A stretch of DNA of 64,000 nucleotides from Nymphaea colorata (lineage: Eukaryota; Streptophyta; Magnoliopsida; Nymphaeales; Nymphaeaceae): the NCBI RefSeq assembly GCF_008831285.2, contig NC_045139.1, positions 15,854,354 to 15,918,353 of the forward strand. The letters are read 5' to 3'. The number at the start of each line of letters is the position of its first letter. Within the stretch, counting starts at the first letter, position 1. Both the position numbers and the translations under genes were made by a program. Shown in pieces: positions 48,330 to 60,885 of this stretch. The notes below the pieces were generated by a model, which saw nothing but the letters and a program-made list of their open reading frames with translations, searched no databases and was not told the origin of the DNA.

Positions 48330-48430
48330 GACATCAAGGTGGGTACGGTACCTAAGGTGAAGGGTGCACCACTGCTATGACCGATGCCGATGATGATAAG
48401 CCTGCCCCTGGAGTCTGGGGGATGTTTTTG
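48330..48430 (+). mobile_element. Fragment related to the 30-kb SINE
   Basis: 'aggtgaagggtgcaccactgctatgaccgatgccgatg' is broadly matched in the SINE at 30148-30185: over 38 aligned bases I count 28 identities. Both continue into a 'ggagtctggggg' or 'ggactccggagg' phrase. The tRNA-like head with A and B boxes is not visible, so this looks like a 5'-truncated or diverged copy. Confidence 0.4.
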
Positions 48431-50759
48431 GGTCCCCTCTCGCTCACTTGAAAAGATTGAAAGGCTTAACCATGTGTCACAAAAAAAGGTGGTTGGCAGA
48501 TCATGAATGCCAATATCATGTGAAGATAGCACTTAATGATCTTCACATTGGTGGATGTTCAGCAGTTGGATGGATGCACTCCGATCCTAAAGTTACTTTC
48601 ATCCCCACCATGTGAAGTTTCTGCTTTAAAGACACTTGGCTTTGTTGGTAGTCAATGGAGGCATGCAGGATCCAATGTCTCTTAAATGCATCTCTGTGGT
48701 CATACCTTTCTTGAACTCTCATGAGTAAATTGGTGTTCTCAAAATTGAGGAAAAATTGCTTGCTTAGTTCACATTCATGTTCAGATTGGTGGAAATCCGA
48801 AGATAATTGATGCGCCTTTTTCTAGTGCTCCAGAAGAAAACTCCAGTAAAACTTTATACTTGATTTATTTTTTCCCTGTGAAAGAAGAACCTTCTATCAA
48901 TCCAACCATGTTACACTCATTTAAATATTGGCCAGATTTGGTCAAACCAGATTCTCACAATGAGATCTGGCTTCAAAGGAACCATGATGGTCTGGATGAT
49001 ATAGAATCATGAGCAAATGCAGTCCTGTGTAACGCATATTCCTACGTATTATATTCAACAGGAAAAAAAAAACACTAGAAGCAGAACTTACAATTTTCTA
49101 TAGGGAAGGGGAATATGTCCTCTCATTAAATAACAAAATTGAAGAATGACTTGCATAAAAGATTGTCAACCATCTAGCTAGGGGATTGCATTTTTGATCT
49201 TCAAGTTGAAGAAACTAAGTTAGAGAGTTGAACGCCCGATGTGCATATTTGTTGGCATATCGTGTACATAAATTTTAATATTATAAGCTAGCAATAATGG
49301 GGAGCCAACAGTAACATCACTCAGTGGACTGCACTAACAGTATTAATTATCAATAATATCATAATATCACTAGGTTTTGGAAAAACATATTGATGGGGCA
49401 CATGGGTTGCAGTAGGGGTCTAGCTTGGACCTTCCCCTTCCTACTTTCTAGATCTGCTGGTCCAAGAACAGAAGATCTTAAAACTGCAGACTTTGTGCGT
49501 CAGTATGCTCGCTTCACGATCGCCATCATCCTTGCGCCTTCCAGATTCTTATATTTCTACCTTCATAAACTTCCAAAAATGCAATCATAGAAGGAGAAAC
49601 ATTATTAATCACTGGATATTTTGCTGAAATGGTGCATCCTATTACGGCCCTTAGATGGTTTTAAGCTTATAATCACTTTACTAAAGTCTGACAAAAATTA
49701 CCTGAAAAATTAACCCTGTAATTCCATAAGAAGGGGAAGTACTAATGGAGGCGGTGAAGCTTAATCCTTGTTGGGATTGAGGTACCGCAAAAAGGTTCTT
49801 GGACTTGAGTTTTTTATATTCAGAAGCCGCCTGCGCAATATTGTAAAAAATTAAAGGCATCCCATTGAATTCATGCGTACTTTATGATTATTTACACCAG
49901 CATATAAATGAATTAGTTGGTAGGCAGGACTTAGGTAAAAATTAAAGAACACAACATTAATTTCTTCGCCATTATTGTTTTTCTAAATTTTCAGTGGAAC
50001 TCATCTTTCGAACTTTACCCTAACGCACATTAGAAAAATACTGGTTCTAGGATCTAAAGCGGCTAAATATATTGAAGTTTGGCTCCAAATTAATGTGATT
50101 TGCTGCAGTCAAAAAGTTAATAAGAAATTCTCATACAATATTGATCCATTTGCAACCCCAATCACCACCTACTGCATAGTATTGTAACTTCACTTTCTTG
50201 TCTTAGGTAACATTTAATTACTTATATACTACAAACTGTTGCCAAGTTGTTTTAGTGCATTTACAGTGACACACGTAATATACTTTGAGCTTTATGTGAC
50301 ATCTGCCTCAACAGTGACCCTGAGCTTCTTGTTTGGGACCATACATATTCTAACCAACTTCACGATCTACCTTACTTTCATTAAAGTAGCCGGACATCTT
50401 CCAGTCCATTCTCAGGATCCACAACAAAAAACCAATGCCAGCAACTCATTCAAGAAATGGGAAAGTAGCCTTAATTGTTCTTATTTCCAGATGATATTCC
50501 TTCTTCATTGATCATTCTTATACTTCAAGGAAGATGTTTAGTTGTTAATTATGAAATTGGCTTAGCTCAAATATGGGTGCAAGTGGGTCCGACCTGAAAT
50601 TAATTAGGGTTTTGTCACGTTCGTCCGCATTACGTCCGAAAGTCTTAATGTTGCATTTTCTCCAGCCCAACTGTGCTTGTCAGGATTAAGGTTCGTATGA
50701 TTTGGTTCGAATTAACCTCGAAGTTTTAAGACAGGTTAAAAAATCTATGGTTTAAGATG

Positions 50760-51033
50760 CCTTAACAACAAGTTCTACAACAACTGGCTAGACGGTCTAG
50801 GGTTTTGGTGATTCGAGGAGAGATCAAAACCGTCCCTCTTTTCCCCTTGCCCCAGATGTCCATGAATGTTTTGAGACCTGGGTGGGAAGTGAAACACATG
50901 TCAATTAGAGTACAACACATCAACTGTCGCAGTTTAGAGAAGTAGCACCCATAGAAATCGAATTGATGACCAAACTTTTACTTGTCAAGTATTGCTACCA
51001 ATTACGCTACGCCCCTTGAAGCAAACGGTCTGA
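50760..51033 (-). mobile_element. Second tRNA-derived SINE copy, minus strand
   Basis: On the minus strand the head reads ttcaaggggcgTAGCGTAATTG: an A box at 51009-50999 (exact fit to TRGYNNARNNG) in the same context as the SINE at 30 kb (ctcaagggcaTAGCATAGCTG). A B box, ATTCGATTT (about 50962-50954), deviates at its ends. Both are followed by GGG(C/T)GCTA. The 274-bp segment is flanked by an 11-bp perfect direct repeat, GGTTTAAGATG (50749-50759 and 51034-51044). The tail 'gaacttgttgttaagg' shares CTTGTT with the first copy. Divergence suggests an older insertion. Confidence 0.6.
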
Positions 51034-51702
51034 GGTTTAAGATGTCATTCCAAAAGTGGTTTGTCTGTTATCCAGAAATGGAAATCCAGATATGAACAAG
51101 TGCATGAGAGTTCGCACTCACTGAAAGGTGGATGACAGCCTCTTGGATGAGAAGTGGATTTGGGCATCAGCCAGCACAATGAGTCGGTGCTCGAACATGG
51201 AACTTACAAGTGGCTTGTACATGGGGTCCCAACTCCAACTTCACAACCACCCACCCATTAATGACTTGGTTCCAAACTGGCCACATTTTTCATCACCTTT
51301 CTGGTCTCTCACAGGCCACCGGATTCTAATGGTGCAGCCATTACTCAGCCCATGCGAGCATCTGTACTTTTTTCATCAATGAAGAAACAAGGCTTTGGTA
51401 GCAGGTTTCATCTGGCTCCAATCGGAGACCATTCTTTCTTGTTTTCATTTGTGGAAGATATCAGTCTCTTTTTTCTGAGCTCTAATAGCATTTGAGAATT
51501 AAACGAAACTGGGTGGGTGGAGGCGATTTACATATAAATTGACATTCAGATTCAGGTGAATCATCTCACTTTCATTGTTTTTATTGTGAAGGTGGGGTTA
51601 GGTAGGACCTAATGCATCAAGTCGAAACACTTATCCTTAGGTATTCAATTATATGCAGTTTTACAAACCAAAGGCTTAAGCATTCTTCACCTTGAGGAGG
51701 TG

Positions 51703-51834
51703 TTCAATTAATACAGATTTTATATTCATGGGTGTGATGTAGCAAAAGATCCATGGTAAATCCTATGTTTCAATTAATACAGATTTTATATTCATGGGTG
51801 TGATGTAGCAAAAGATCCATGGTAAATCCTATGG
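51703..51834. repeat. 66-bp tandem duplication
   Basis: The unit beginning 'caattaatacagatttta' (51705) recurs at 51771 with period 66; I see no mismatch in the core through 'ccatggtaaatcctatg'. The near identity indicates a very recent duplication. No gene is nearby. Confidence 0.95.
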
Positions 51835-54615
51835 TTCATCAAACTAAGGATCTTAAGTTAGGCCTAAAATCTACACTTGAAATCCTTACTTTACCTTTTT
51901 CTATTGAGAAAGGTTCGATTTAAGATTGAAGAAGCAATGGGCTGATCTTAAATCAATGTTTCGAATCTTGAGGATTTTAAATCGGGGGCAATCCAATGTC
52001 TCCTAAAGGTCTTCAGTTCGTTTTTGTGTGCAGCAGGTCTCAGCAGGTCTTATACCTGGTGGAAGTGACCATGAAACTCCAAGGGCGCTTGAATGATTTC
52101 ACTCAGTTGTACGCATGAGAGTATGATTGATGAATTTGTTTGTGGACAAATTTGCTAGTATTAGATCTGTCATCATACCTGCCGGCCGGTGATGGTAAAA
52201 AATTTCCATGATGGTACTCTTTTATGTATTTGTCCAAAAGATTGAAGTGAATTCATGGCACACTTTCTGAATTGTTCCACTACATGAAACAATAATATCC
52301 TGTTAGTTGTTACTGTTCCCAAACACTTCGTGAGAGGTCGTTTGGTATCGGGAAAACTTTGAAAATGTTTCATTAATCTGCATTCGCTTTAAGAATGAGT
52401 TAAGTTTTTGAAAATAATCTTAGAATGTTTCTGCTGCCAAACGACCAAAGGACCAGCCAGTAAAGGAACTTTGAACCTGAGTCTGACAGTCGGCCAACAC
52501 GACCGGTTTATTCCGGGCATTATTTACTGGCGTTTTGTCCAAGGTTTTCAGAAAGCAATGTGTTTTCTTCATGACTCGAAAAATTCTCTCTTTTTTGATG
52601 GACGACTCGGAGGAGATATTTGGAAATTTTGGATTGACTCGTGTATCTCTTCGTTTTCACGATCTATAAGAAAATAGTCCAAAGCAAGGAAAAACAATAA
52701 AAAACAAAATTTCTGTCAAGCAATTTCTGAATCCTTTGTTTGGTTTCATGGCCAGTTCTTTCTTTCGAAACACATTTTCCATAGTACAAATGAATTCTTC
52801 CGAGGGTTGGTGACTGGAAAGAACTGTTGGAAGTGAGATGGAGGAATCCAAGATAAACTGATACGTTACGAATCGTGATGCTTGAAAACGCAGAGTTGGG
52901 GGCTCCGAGGGGTTGAACAATGAAAGCTATCTCCTTTTTTGCAGTACAGCCCTAATGAAGAAGAAAAATATTGATGTACAGTTCCTTTCCAATCTCTTCC
53001 CGCTCGACCCATCTTTTTGTTCAAATGAAAACAACTTGTGAATAGTTATTCCCGAAGCAGGAGCAGAAGCAACAGTACAGGGCCTATAGGCGTCGAATTT
53101 CTGTAAAAGACGGAGTACAGCAGGAAGCTAAGCTAATGAGGAGAAGCGATTCTCTGGCAAATCTGTTCCCAAGCAATCAAAACAGGAATCCTCCAATTTC
53201 TACATCTCAACAAACCCCTGCGACCATGAATGGTTGCAGTGTTCTTGAGATTTATGAAACTGAATTCAGCAAAACAGGCTAAAAATGACTAAAATCAGAT
53301 CCTGCTGGCTCTCCGGAAAGGAGAAAAATATGTTAAAACAGGCACAATAAATGGACACCTTAGTTTAACGGCGGGTGGTTCGCATTATCTCCTACAAGGC
53401 CAGGCCAGCTGGTCCCCGGCCAGGTGAATGGGCGCCTCGTGGCCCCTTCAATGGTTGCAATAAAGAAGGTGCGGGGAGGGAGTTGCAGGATGACCCGTAG
53501 AATTTAATGTAAGGCGCGTCTGCATATGTGTAAGGGGAATGAGGTCCTTATAGAGTTGGCCGCAGTAGTCAAGCGATGTCTCTCCAGCCATTACCCCCCA
53601 CGACGCCGATTAAAGGCTTCAGCAGACATCCAGGCCTGCCATTAATACAGGATGGTAACTACTACCTGACCTTTCCACTTCCTATTAATTACTTACACAA
53701 ATGGAGACTGCTACTTGTCTTCACCGCCTGTTGATGCATTGGTGGAGGACTGTCCAGCCTGCACATGGAAGATTCACCTATACAGAAGCTTTTAGATGGG
53801 AAGACGACATCAAAATTACTTTCCAGTTACAAAAGACTTTTGAGAATCAGGCTGCTCGATGTGGTCAGTTCGAGGCCCTTCTTGGCTCTGCAGGTCATAT
53901 CTTGCCAAGAGGATTTGAGATTCATCAATTGGAGCAAATCACCTTTCAGGGTTACTGTTCCATGCTCCTTTATGAAATGGTGGACGATGTGGGTAGTCTA
54001 ATAACAGCTGAATCAGGGGTGGCCGAGTTTGACATATAGATGAAGTTCAACCACGAATTTGCTCCTCTTAGTTGTGGGAGATGCACAGGCTAGAGGTAGA
54101 CACTGTAGGCTACTGTAGAGAAAGAAATACATGTCTGCTTTTTGATTGGGAGAGGCCATGTTCGGAAGGTGGTGTTGTCCTCCCTCCAAATTGCCTAATG
54201 CCATTGAAGCTGTGAACCACTATAACATGGACCCCATCACCAAGGACGACATAACGTGACCATTCTGCTAATTCTGCTAACTTCTAATGTCATTGGCAAT
54301 TTTGCTCCTTAGGAGGACGATGGCAGCGGCCATTGACGTTTGTGAGATGAAAATTGCATTCAGGACGGACAATTTGAAAACCCAATTCACATTGCAGAAC
54401 TCGAGAAATAAGAGAGAAAGAAAAACAGGCAGAAAGGAAGCCACAGGAGAGAGCCATGACTGACATCCATGAACAGAATGCAACACTAGACTTACATGAA
54501 CAACAATCCTCCTTCGTAAACTACAATTTCACATAAGGGAGATGAACAAAAAAAGGAAAAAAAAAAGACAAAAGAAGGGAAACCTCAGAGCAGCAAGGCA
54601 CCACCTTAATCAAGC

Positions 54616-55200
54616 TTAATATGGATCGAGCTGATGGTTGGAAGCAGGAACAGAAGCCCTGCTGCCTCTTCTGGCGACCTGCCAAAACACATTCTTGACA
54701 GCCAACATGGGGAGGCACCCCTGCGGATCCGAGTAGTTCTTGCGAAGCTGGCCAAACCGGAAAGGAGACGTGGGCGATCCGGCGGCGTGCTCCAATTCTT
54801 CCTCGCAGCCGGCGGACGAGGAAGAGGAGGAGGTGGACGAGTAAAGCCTGCAGCGGCCGTGGAGGCTAGAGGTGGCTCTGCGAATTGGGGACTTCTTCCT
54901 CCACGCAGTGAACTTGGGGAAAACATCAATTGGTGATTTGGGCTGCTTCCTTTGGGGCCTAGGGGAGAGGAAGGAAGGAGGAGGAGTCAGGGGAGGGATG
55001 TGATCTGTGGGGGCAGGCCTCTTGGGCGTGCCTGGTCTGGTTTCCCATTGGAAGGGCACTTCTCCTGCTGCTACCCCATAGTAGACCCTGCATGAAGTGT
55101 TGCCATTGGAGGTCTCCTTGGAGAGTAGCCTGTTGAAGAACTTATCATCTTTGCTGATGTACAGCGACTTCGGCTGCGGTTCTAAGCTGTTGGTGACCAT
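54616..55200 (-). CDS. DUF688-like plant protein of unknown function
   Basis: Single-exon frame of 194 residues, read from the first ATG at 55200. Residues 48-60 read VPFQWETRPGTPK, the signature of a plant-specific family (DUF688-type, VPFxWExxPGxPK), followed by a Pro-rich PPLTPPPSFLSP segment (69-80). Downstream are a Lys/Arg patch, a Ser run (about 125-131) and a C-terminal segment with few hydrophobic residues. There is no signal peptide, membrane span or known catalytic motif, so the protein looks largely disordered. Minus-strand TATATATTATATA-like sequence near 55340-55356 lies about 145 bp upstream and may be the TATA box, with a CT-rich leader between. The function of the family is not known to me. 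Confidence 0.8.
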   Translation of the reverse strand: MVTNSLEPQPKSLYISKDDKFFNRLLSKETSNGNTSCRVYYGVAAGEVPFQWETRPGTPKRPAPTDHIPPLTPPPSFLSPRPQRKQPKSPIDVFPKFTAWRKKSPIRRATSSLHGRCRLYSSTSSSSSSAGCEEELEHAAGSPTSPFRFGQLRKNYSDPQGCLPMLAVKNVFWQVARRGSRASVPASNHQLDPY

Positions 55201-57301
55201 TTCTCTGAGTTGGTAGCACGCCAACGGCGATGCAGGGCAGGAAGGGGAAGAACACAATAAGAAGGAGGAGGAGGAGAGAGAGTGGAGGAATGGGCGGGCG
55301 ATTTGGCGGGCCTTTCAGCAATTAGATAAACCTGCAGGCAATATATAATATATATGAGAGGGAAAAACCTGGAGGTAAAGATTGCTAAATTTAGATGGTA
55401 GCGCCTGAATCGCTTCTTCTGGAGGGGCTCTAAATTAAGAAGAGACTCGCCGCTTTCACTGCAAATGGGCAGATGGTTGAATTGAAGGAAAGGGTAGATG
55501 CTGTTGGCGACGTTCATCGAGAGGCCCCACCTCCTTCCCGAGCCCCATCGCGCAACTGTTATAGTCCACCGACCGGCTGGCTGGCCCTTGTGTGATTAAT
55601 GGAGGAACTGACATCATTCACAATTGAAAAGAGGAAATTGGGTCTCACTGCATTTCTTTCTTTCTTTCTTTTCTTCTTCTCTCACTGTGTTTTTTTCTTT
55701 TTTTTCTTTCTTTCTTTTGGATTTCTCTTCCCTCCAGGTTTTACTTTTCTTTATTAATCTGGTGCTTATCACTGATTCGGTAATGGGGAACCTCAAATCA
55801 TAATAAATGGATCTACCATTTTCTTTCTTTCTTTTCTTTTCATCTCCAATGGGCATGGTGCACGCGCTACCATGAAAAGAATCCAGCCAACCGCTTCAAT
55901 GGGTTTTCAGGCTCAAAATTTTAAAAGCGCAGCCAGATCTAGATCTAACGCAAGTAAGATCAAAACAGTTATGGAGACTCATATTTGAATTCAATTTCAG
56001 TTGCTTAATTCATACATGTATGTCATTCTGATTAGACTTCTTGAGACCTATTTCTGTTTACTGGATCTGGCCAGATGAATCCAGTTTGGAGTTGATAATC
56101 AGATCTTACCGACCCACTGTCATACCCACCAGCCCTTATAGATATGTCTGGAAAAGCTACATACACCGGCAATCAGATCTATATAGCCTACCATCGTACC
56201 TTAATTTGATTGTTTTTTGGCGTTATGTATTATTTTGTGAACTGAAAATAGTGAGAGCATGTTAGTAAAAAGCTAAACATGCAATAATGAGATCTAAGAT
56301 AATCTAAGATTTTGTTTCTTAACGAATCACGTAGTGTACATATGTTTACTACTACATCCAGAACCTGTTCTGGTTACTTTCCATTGATGAAGATCTAAAC
56401 CTTCTCTCAGATCTGAGTTTTTTACCTGACCAACCTAGGCAAGTGGATGAGATGAACGATCGCAGGGGAAATTAATCCTAAGATTTGTTTGACACCCTTT
56501 TCCCAGTACCGCCGATAGTCATGTATGAAAGTAAGCCGGAGTGTAACCCACATGAGGTTGGAACTTATGAAAAAGAACTGTTCCCTCTCCAGATGCCCAC
56601 TATCATTCACGTGCTTCTTGGTCTAATTCTTAAACTGTGCTTGAATGGCGGGCGGAATAATCTTATAAAAAACCATCCTCGCTCATAAATTAGATTTTCG
56701 GCAAATTAGGTTATCCGAAAAGCTTGATTTCAACTCTGTTTGAATGTCAAAACTGTGTCTGGCAAAAAAAAAAAAAAAAGAAGGAAAAAAGAAGAAGAGA
56801 ACAATAATAACCGGCAGCAACCATTTTCTATTCATCCACTTGCCGGAAAATGGTGAAACTGAGGTTGCCCGTGTCAGCAACCAAGACCATCTCTTTTTTT
56901 TCCGGCCAGTACACTGCCGGAAAAGTGAAAGAGAACAAAAATGTCTACCATTTCGGATGAGTTTTTTGAGAACAGAAGAAGGGATCGAAACTGTTGGGTC
57001 TTCAACGATCGGGCAACAGCGGCCAACCGATCGATCGAGCCAAGGTCAGTGGGGTCGGTCGGGTTTCAGAGAGAAGAAGAATGCGAGGGTTGCCGCCGGT
57101 TTGGTTTCAGGCTCGAACAGCATAGATATAAAAGTGCAAAGATCTCAGCGTCACGTCCACTTCATGTAGCATTAGGCTGTAGGTTGCATTGAACTCATGG
57201 CTGTGGCCATGAGTCCACTTCGTGTAGATCTCAATAAGCACGCGTCATTTTCCAATGGTTGTTGTTCTTGGTTGTCACGACGTGAAATTATTTAAAGCAC
57301 T

Positions 57302-57303
<2 letters not shown>

Positions 57304-57346
<43 letters not shown>
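57304..57346. repeat. (CT)n microsatellite
   Basis: Uninterrupted CT dinucleotides, followed by 'gcgagtagacaattta' and a short (TA)n. Confidence 0.95.
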
Positions 57347-57348
<2 letters not shown>

Positions 57349-58280
57349 GAGTAGACAATTTATATATATATATATGCGACATAGATATTGATTTTTGTCA
57401 CATTAATATTGAAGGAAAAATAAGAAAAAAAAGAGTGTGATAATAAAAATTTCTCATCTCTTTTTTCTTTTTATTTTTTTCCAAACTGCTGATATGAAAC
57501 AAACCAAATATTGAGATTGTTGGTTGCCTGTCTAACATTTGAGTATCTAGCACTATAGATATAGAATTGATGAAGATGCTGATCGGGTGAAGTTGTGAAG
57601 TGGTCGATTCGCCTATTCAGCACAAGGTCACGAATTAACAAGAATTATTAACAAATATTTTTAAAATCTACATAAAAAGTGCCAAATAATTTTGAAATAC
57701 AAAAATTTAGAAGAGAAAGTTAGAAGTTGATTCATAGTGCTCTTCAATTGGCCAAAGAAGGGGATTAGATTCGATGGGAATTGTTTGATTGAAGCCAAAT
57801 TGATTTGATAACCTGTCCCAATAGACAGACTTGACTATTGTGTTTCTCTTTCCTTGCTGTCATATTAAATGAGGACAGAGAAGATGAAGAGAGAGAGAGA
57901 GACTTTAAATTCAGGGTTATTGTGAAAAGTTGGGATTTATATGAATGAAAGTCTCATTTATGTCTCCAACTATGGCCGTAGTTTTGGTTGTTACGTTAAA
58001 ATTCATGATAAACATAATTTATGTACTAATGAAGACGGAGTCAACACGGTACCTGAAGAAAAGTACTATTTCAATTAAATCCTCAAATTTTGCGGGTTCT
58101 TGATAGCTTTTTAAAACTAAAGAATCTGATCCAAATGCTTCATTAAATGAGAAGCCACTCGGGCGCTAGATCCCATAGCAGGACAGATAAACGAGTTTTT
58201 ACGTATTTCAAAAAAGTGCCTCTGCTTTTTCCTTTTTTTCAACAAGCAAGTTGCGACATCTACCTGAATGCATACTTGTG

Positions 58281-58283
<3 letters not shown>

Positions 58284-58348
<65 letters not shown>
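58284..58348. repeat. (AT)n microsatellite, about 65 bp
   Basis: The longest pure AT run in the window, expected to be unstable in length. Confidence 0.97.
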
Positions 58349-58349
<1 letters not shown>

Positions 58350-59132
58350 GATTTAATTTCGAAAACAACCAGCCCCTAGTTGGACAAGAACGTTAGGAAC
58401 AACGCTTCTTTTGAAATTGAAAATGAAAAAACAAAAAAAAAAGATATGGTGATAATGAGAGCATTGAAATGGTATTATGAATGAGTTGGACCACTAAGAC
58501 CTAAGTTCACTCCCCACAATAATTGGAAGAGCTCAAGAAGGCCATCACTTTCCTTCCATATTCTCAAATTAAGATGGGATGCCAATTGCCAATGTCACCC
58601 TATTGGCCAATTTATGGTGGCTTTACTGACGATCCATGATGGTTTTTTAGTTACAAATTTTTAATTTTAATCATCCGGCAGTGTTTACTTTTTCAATATA
58701 TATATATATATATAGATAGCCGTAGCCCTACCTCATTTTTTTTTTTAAAATTTGGATGTAAATTTTTAAAAATTTTACTTTTATCATATAAAAATTTTAA
58801 AAAATGATATTTCGGCTTGTGTCAAAATTTAGAAACTTTAATTTGGTCCATCTCAAGAAAAATTTCTAGCTCCTCCACTATATATCCATACACACACACA
58901 TACACATAGACAATTCAAGTATATTGAATGTCAAATGTTACCAAATAGCTAAGCCATAGAAATCTGTAGTTTAAAAAATCATGAAAGGAGAACTACCATG
59001 ATGCAATAACAACTCATGTATTTTTTAACAACAGTTTATTTATGGTGTTTTTAGTGATTTTTTTTTTAATTTTAGTGAACCAACATTTGATGGTTTATTC
59101 CTCCTAGTATATATGTTCATGTACATGTGCAG

Positions 59133-59318
59133 GGGCGGAGCCAAGGTAGAGCCCCGCATGGGCCCTGGCCCCACCTCAATTCTTTTTTTAAATTGGCATG
59201 TAAATTTTATAAAATTTTAGTTGTTCAATATAAAATTTTTGAACTGTGATATTTATGGCCAAATTTAAGAACTTTAATTCGACCCTCCTCATGAAAATTT
59301 TTTGAATCCTCCTCTGCA
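59133..59318. mobile_element. Decayed CAGGGGCGGAGCCA-type element
   Basis: It starts 'caggggcggagccaagg' and ends 'gaatcctcctctg', giving loose inverted ends (CAGGGGCGGAG against CCTCCTCTG). The interior contains 'gggccctggccccacctc' and AT-rich sequence that is closely echoed at 58715-58880 and more weakly at 1020-1190, so this is a dispersed non-autonomous family in this genome. No coding capacity. Confidence 0.55.
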
Positions 59319-60885
59319 CATACATGTTAACCACACTTCAAGAACAACATGATCACTAGGCGCAGATAGAGCATGCGTCGTGGAGGAAACGCCGCTAAAG
59401 CTCTGTCTGGCCGTCCAGCAGCTGAGGCTTGACTCGGCTGGGCCGATGGATTGAGCTGGAAACCAAGAAAAAGGCTGCCAACGCCATGCCAGTTCGCCTT
59501 ACAAACTTGACAGACATTTCATGAGGCAGCCAGAGAAATTGATCCTCAACCACCAGATCATCGTGATATGAATACAATATTATTCTTCGACATTTCAAAA
59601 GCGCTTGTGGAATATCGAACTTTGGTGATATAAAAAATCACATCCTTACTTTATAAAAGCGCCGCCCAAAGGTGGGTGCACATCAAATGGACGAGTTACG
59701 GGAAAATTCTAGCAAGCCGACTGGATGTTGCGGATGGCTGAATATTTGAAATCTGTCACTAAAAGTACGATAAAACAATCACTAAAACATCACAAACAAT
59801 TGCTAGTGTTCTGTGGCTAAAAATTTTTAGCGACGAGTTTTAAAAATTTAATCATTTGCCGCCTGGAGATTTGCAGGTATTTATGGAGGAGCAAGCCAAT
59901 GTTAAAATGAGAGTGCCATGATTTTTTTAATCATAAGTTTGTGGAATCTCAATTTCTCTCTCCCTTTTCATTAAATATTATGGTTGCCATGGCCCCAATT
60001 TAATATCAATGCCATATTGAAAACGCTAAAGCTGCAATACTTCTGTGGTCGCCCCATTTTATTATGAGTATTCAATTTGCAGTTGCCTCAATTATTTTCA
60101 AAAGTCTATGTGAATTGGCCCAAGCTTTCTTCTCTTGTTCCTGTCTTTTCTCGAAATTAAAAATTCATGTTTTTCTCTAAATTAAAAAACGGAAAAGACG
60201 TTATCCTTTTTTATAAAATTGCTGGCGTTTTTTAAAATTAAGTCAAGTTGATCGAATCGATGGACTGATAAAAGTCTAGTTGTTCGTTAGTTCATTTTTT
60301 ATGAGCGTTGCTCTTTTGAACTGTAAAAAGTGAATGTAAGACATTTTAGTTGACAAGTGTACCAACTCTTCGCTTACAAATTATATATAATGTATATGCT
60401 GCATAGAATGAGCGGCTAAAATAAAAAAAAACTTTTAAAGCTTGATTTGTCTTTGCTACAGTAAAAGGGTTCGTACCATTCTATATGTAGAAAATTCTTG
60501 CAACATTTCCTGCACAGAACATTCCGGCTAACGGTACCTTTGTCAGCACAGTTGTAGAATCCAATAATTCATTACTAGACCAGACATGAGCAGCTGCCCA
60601 TGTTCACCAACAAAATAGTTCAAGTTTTGTGATGGAGAACAAATTATAGTTATTTTGGATGTTTTAGATTTACCAACCTGAAAGGCACATATTTGCAACA
60701 GTTTATTTTTTAATTATTTTTTTGAGTCAAAATTGTCGGTTACATATCTTAATTTCTACATATGACACTTCATTATGAAAAAGTTTAGTCCCATATTAAA
60801 TATTCTTAGAAGACTTTGAGCGATAATAAGAGGACTGTCTAAATCATTACTTGTCTTGATGTTTAGCCTGTTTAGTAATGACTAG

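Larger units (their letters stand above)
44172..54615. other. Gene-poor region with SINE copies and duplications
   Basis: About 10.4 kb without a confidently recognisable gene. Seen here: SLX1 leader and promoter, a hAT-like decayed element (44339-44574) and similar sequence to about 45000, a 23-bp repeat pair near 45193 and 45329, a SINE-related fragment (48330-48430), a minus-strand SINE (50760-51033), a 66-bp tandem duplication (51703-51834) and several isolated open frames without family resemblance (for example 45483-45710, 45909-46094, 53701-54039). A transcript-supported gene of unknown family could hide here. Confidence 0.55.

Noticed and set aside
53701-54039. 112-residue plus-strand open frame starting METATCLHRLL
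   Set aside because: No family resemblance, no splice context, and an overlapping frame of similar length; chance frame is more likely.
56744-57192. Two overlapping plus-strand frames of 83 and 141 residues
   Set aside because: Low-complexity Lys start from a poly-A run and no recognisable domain.
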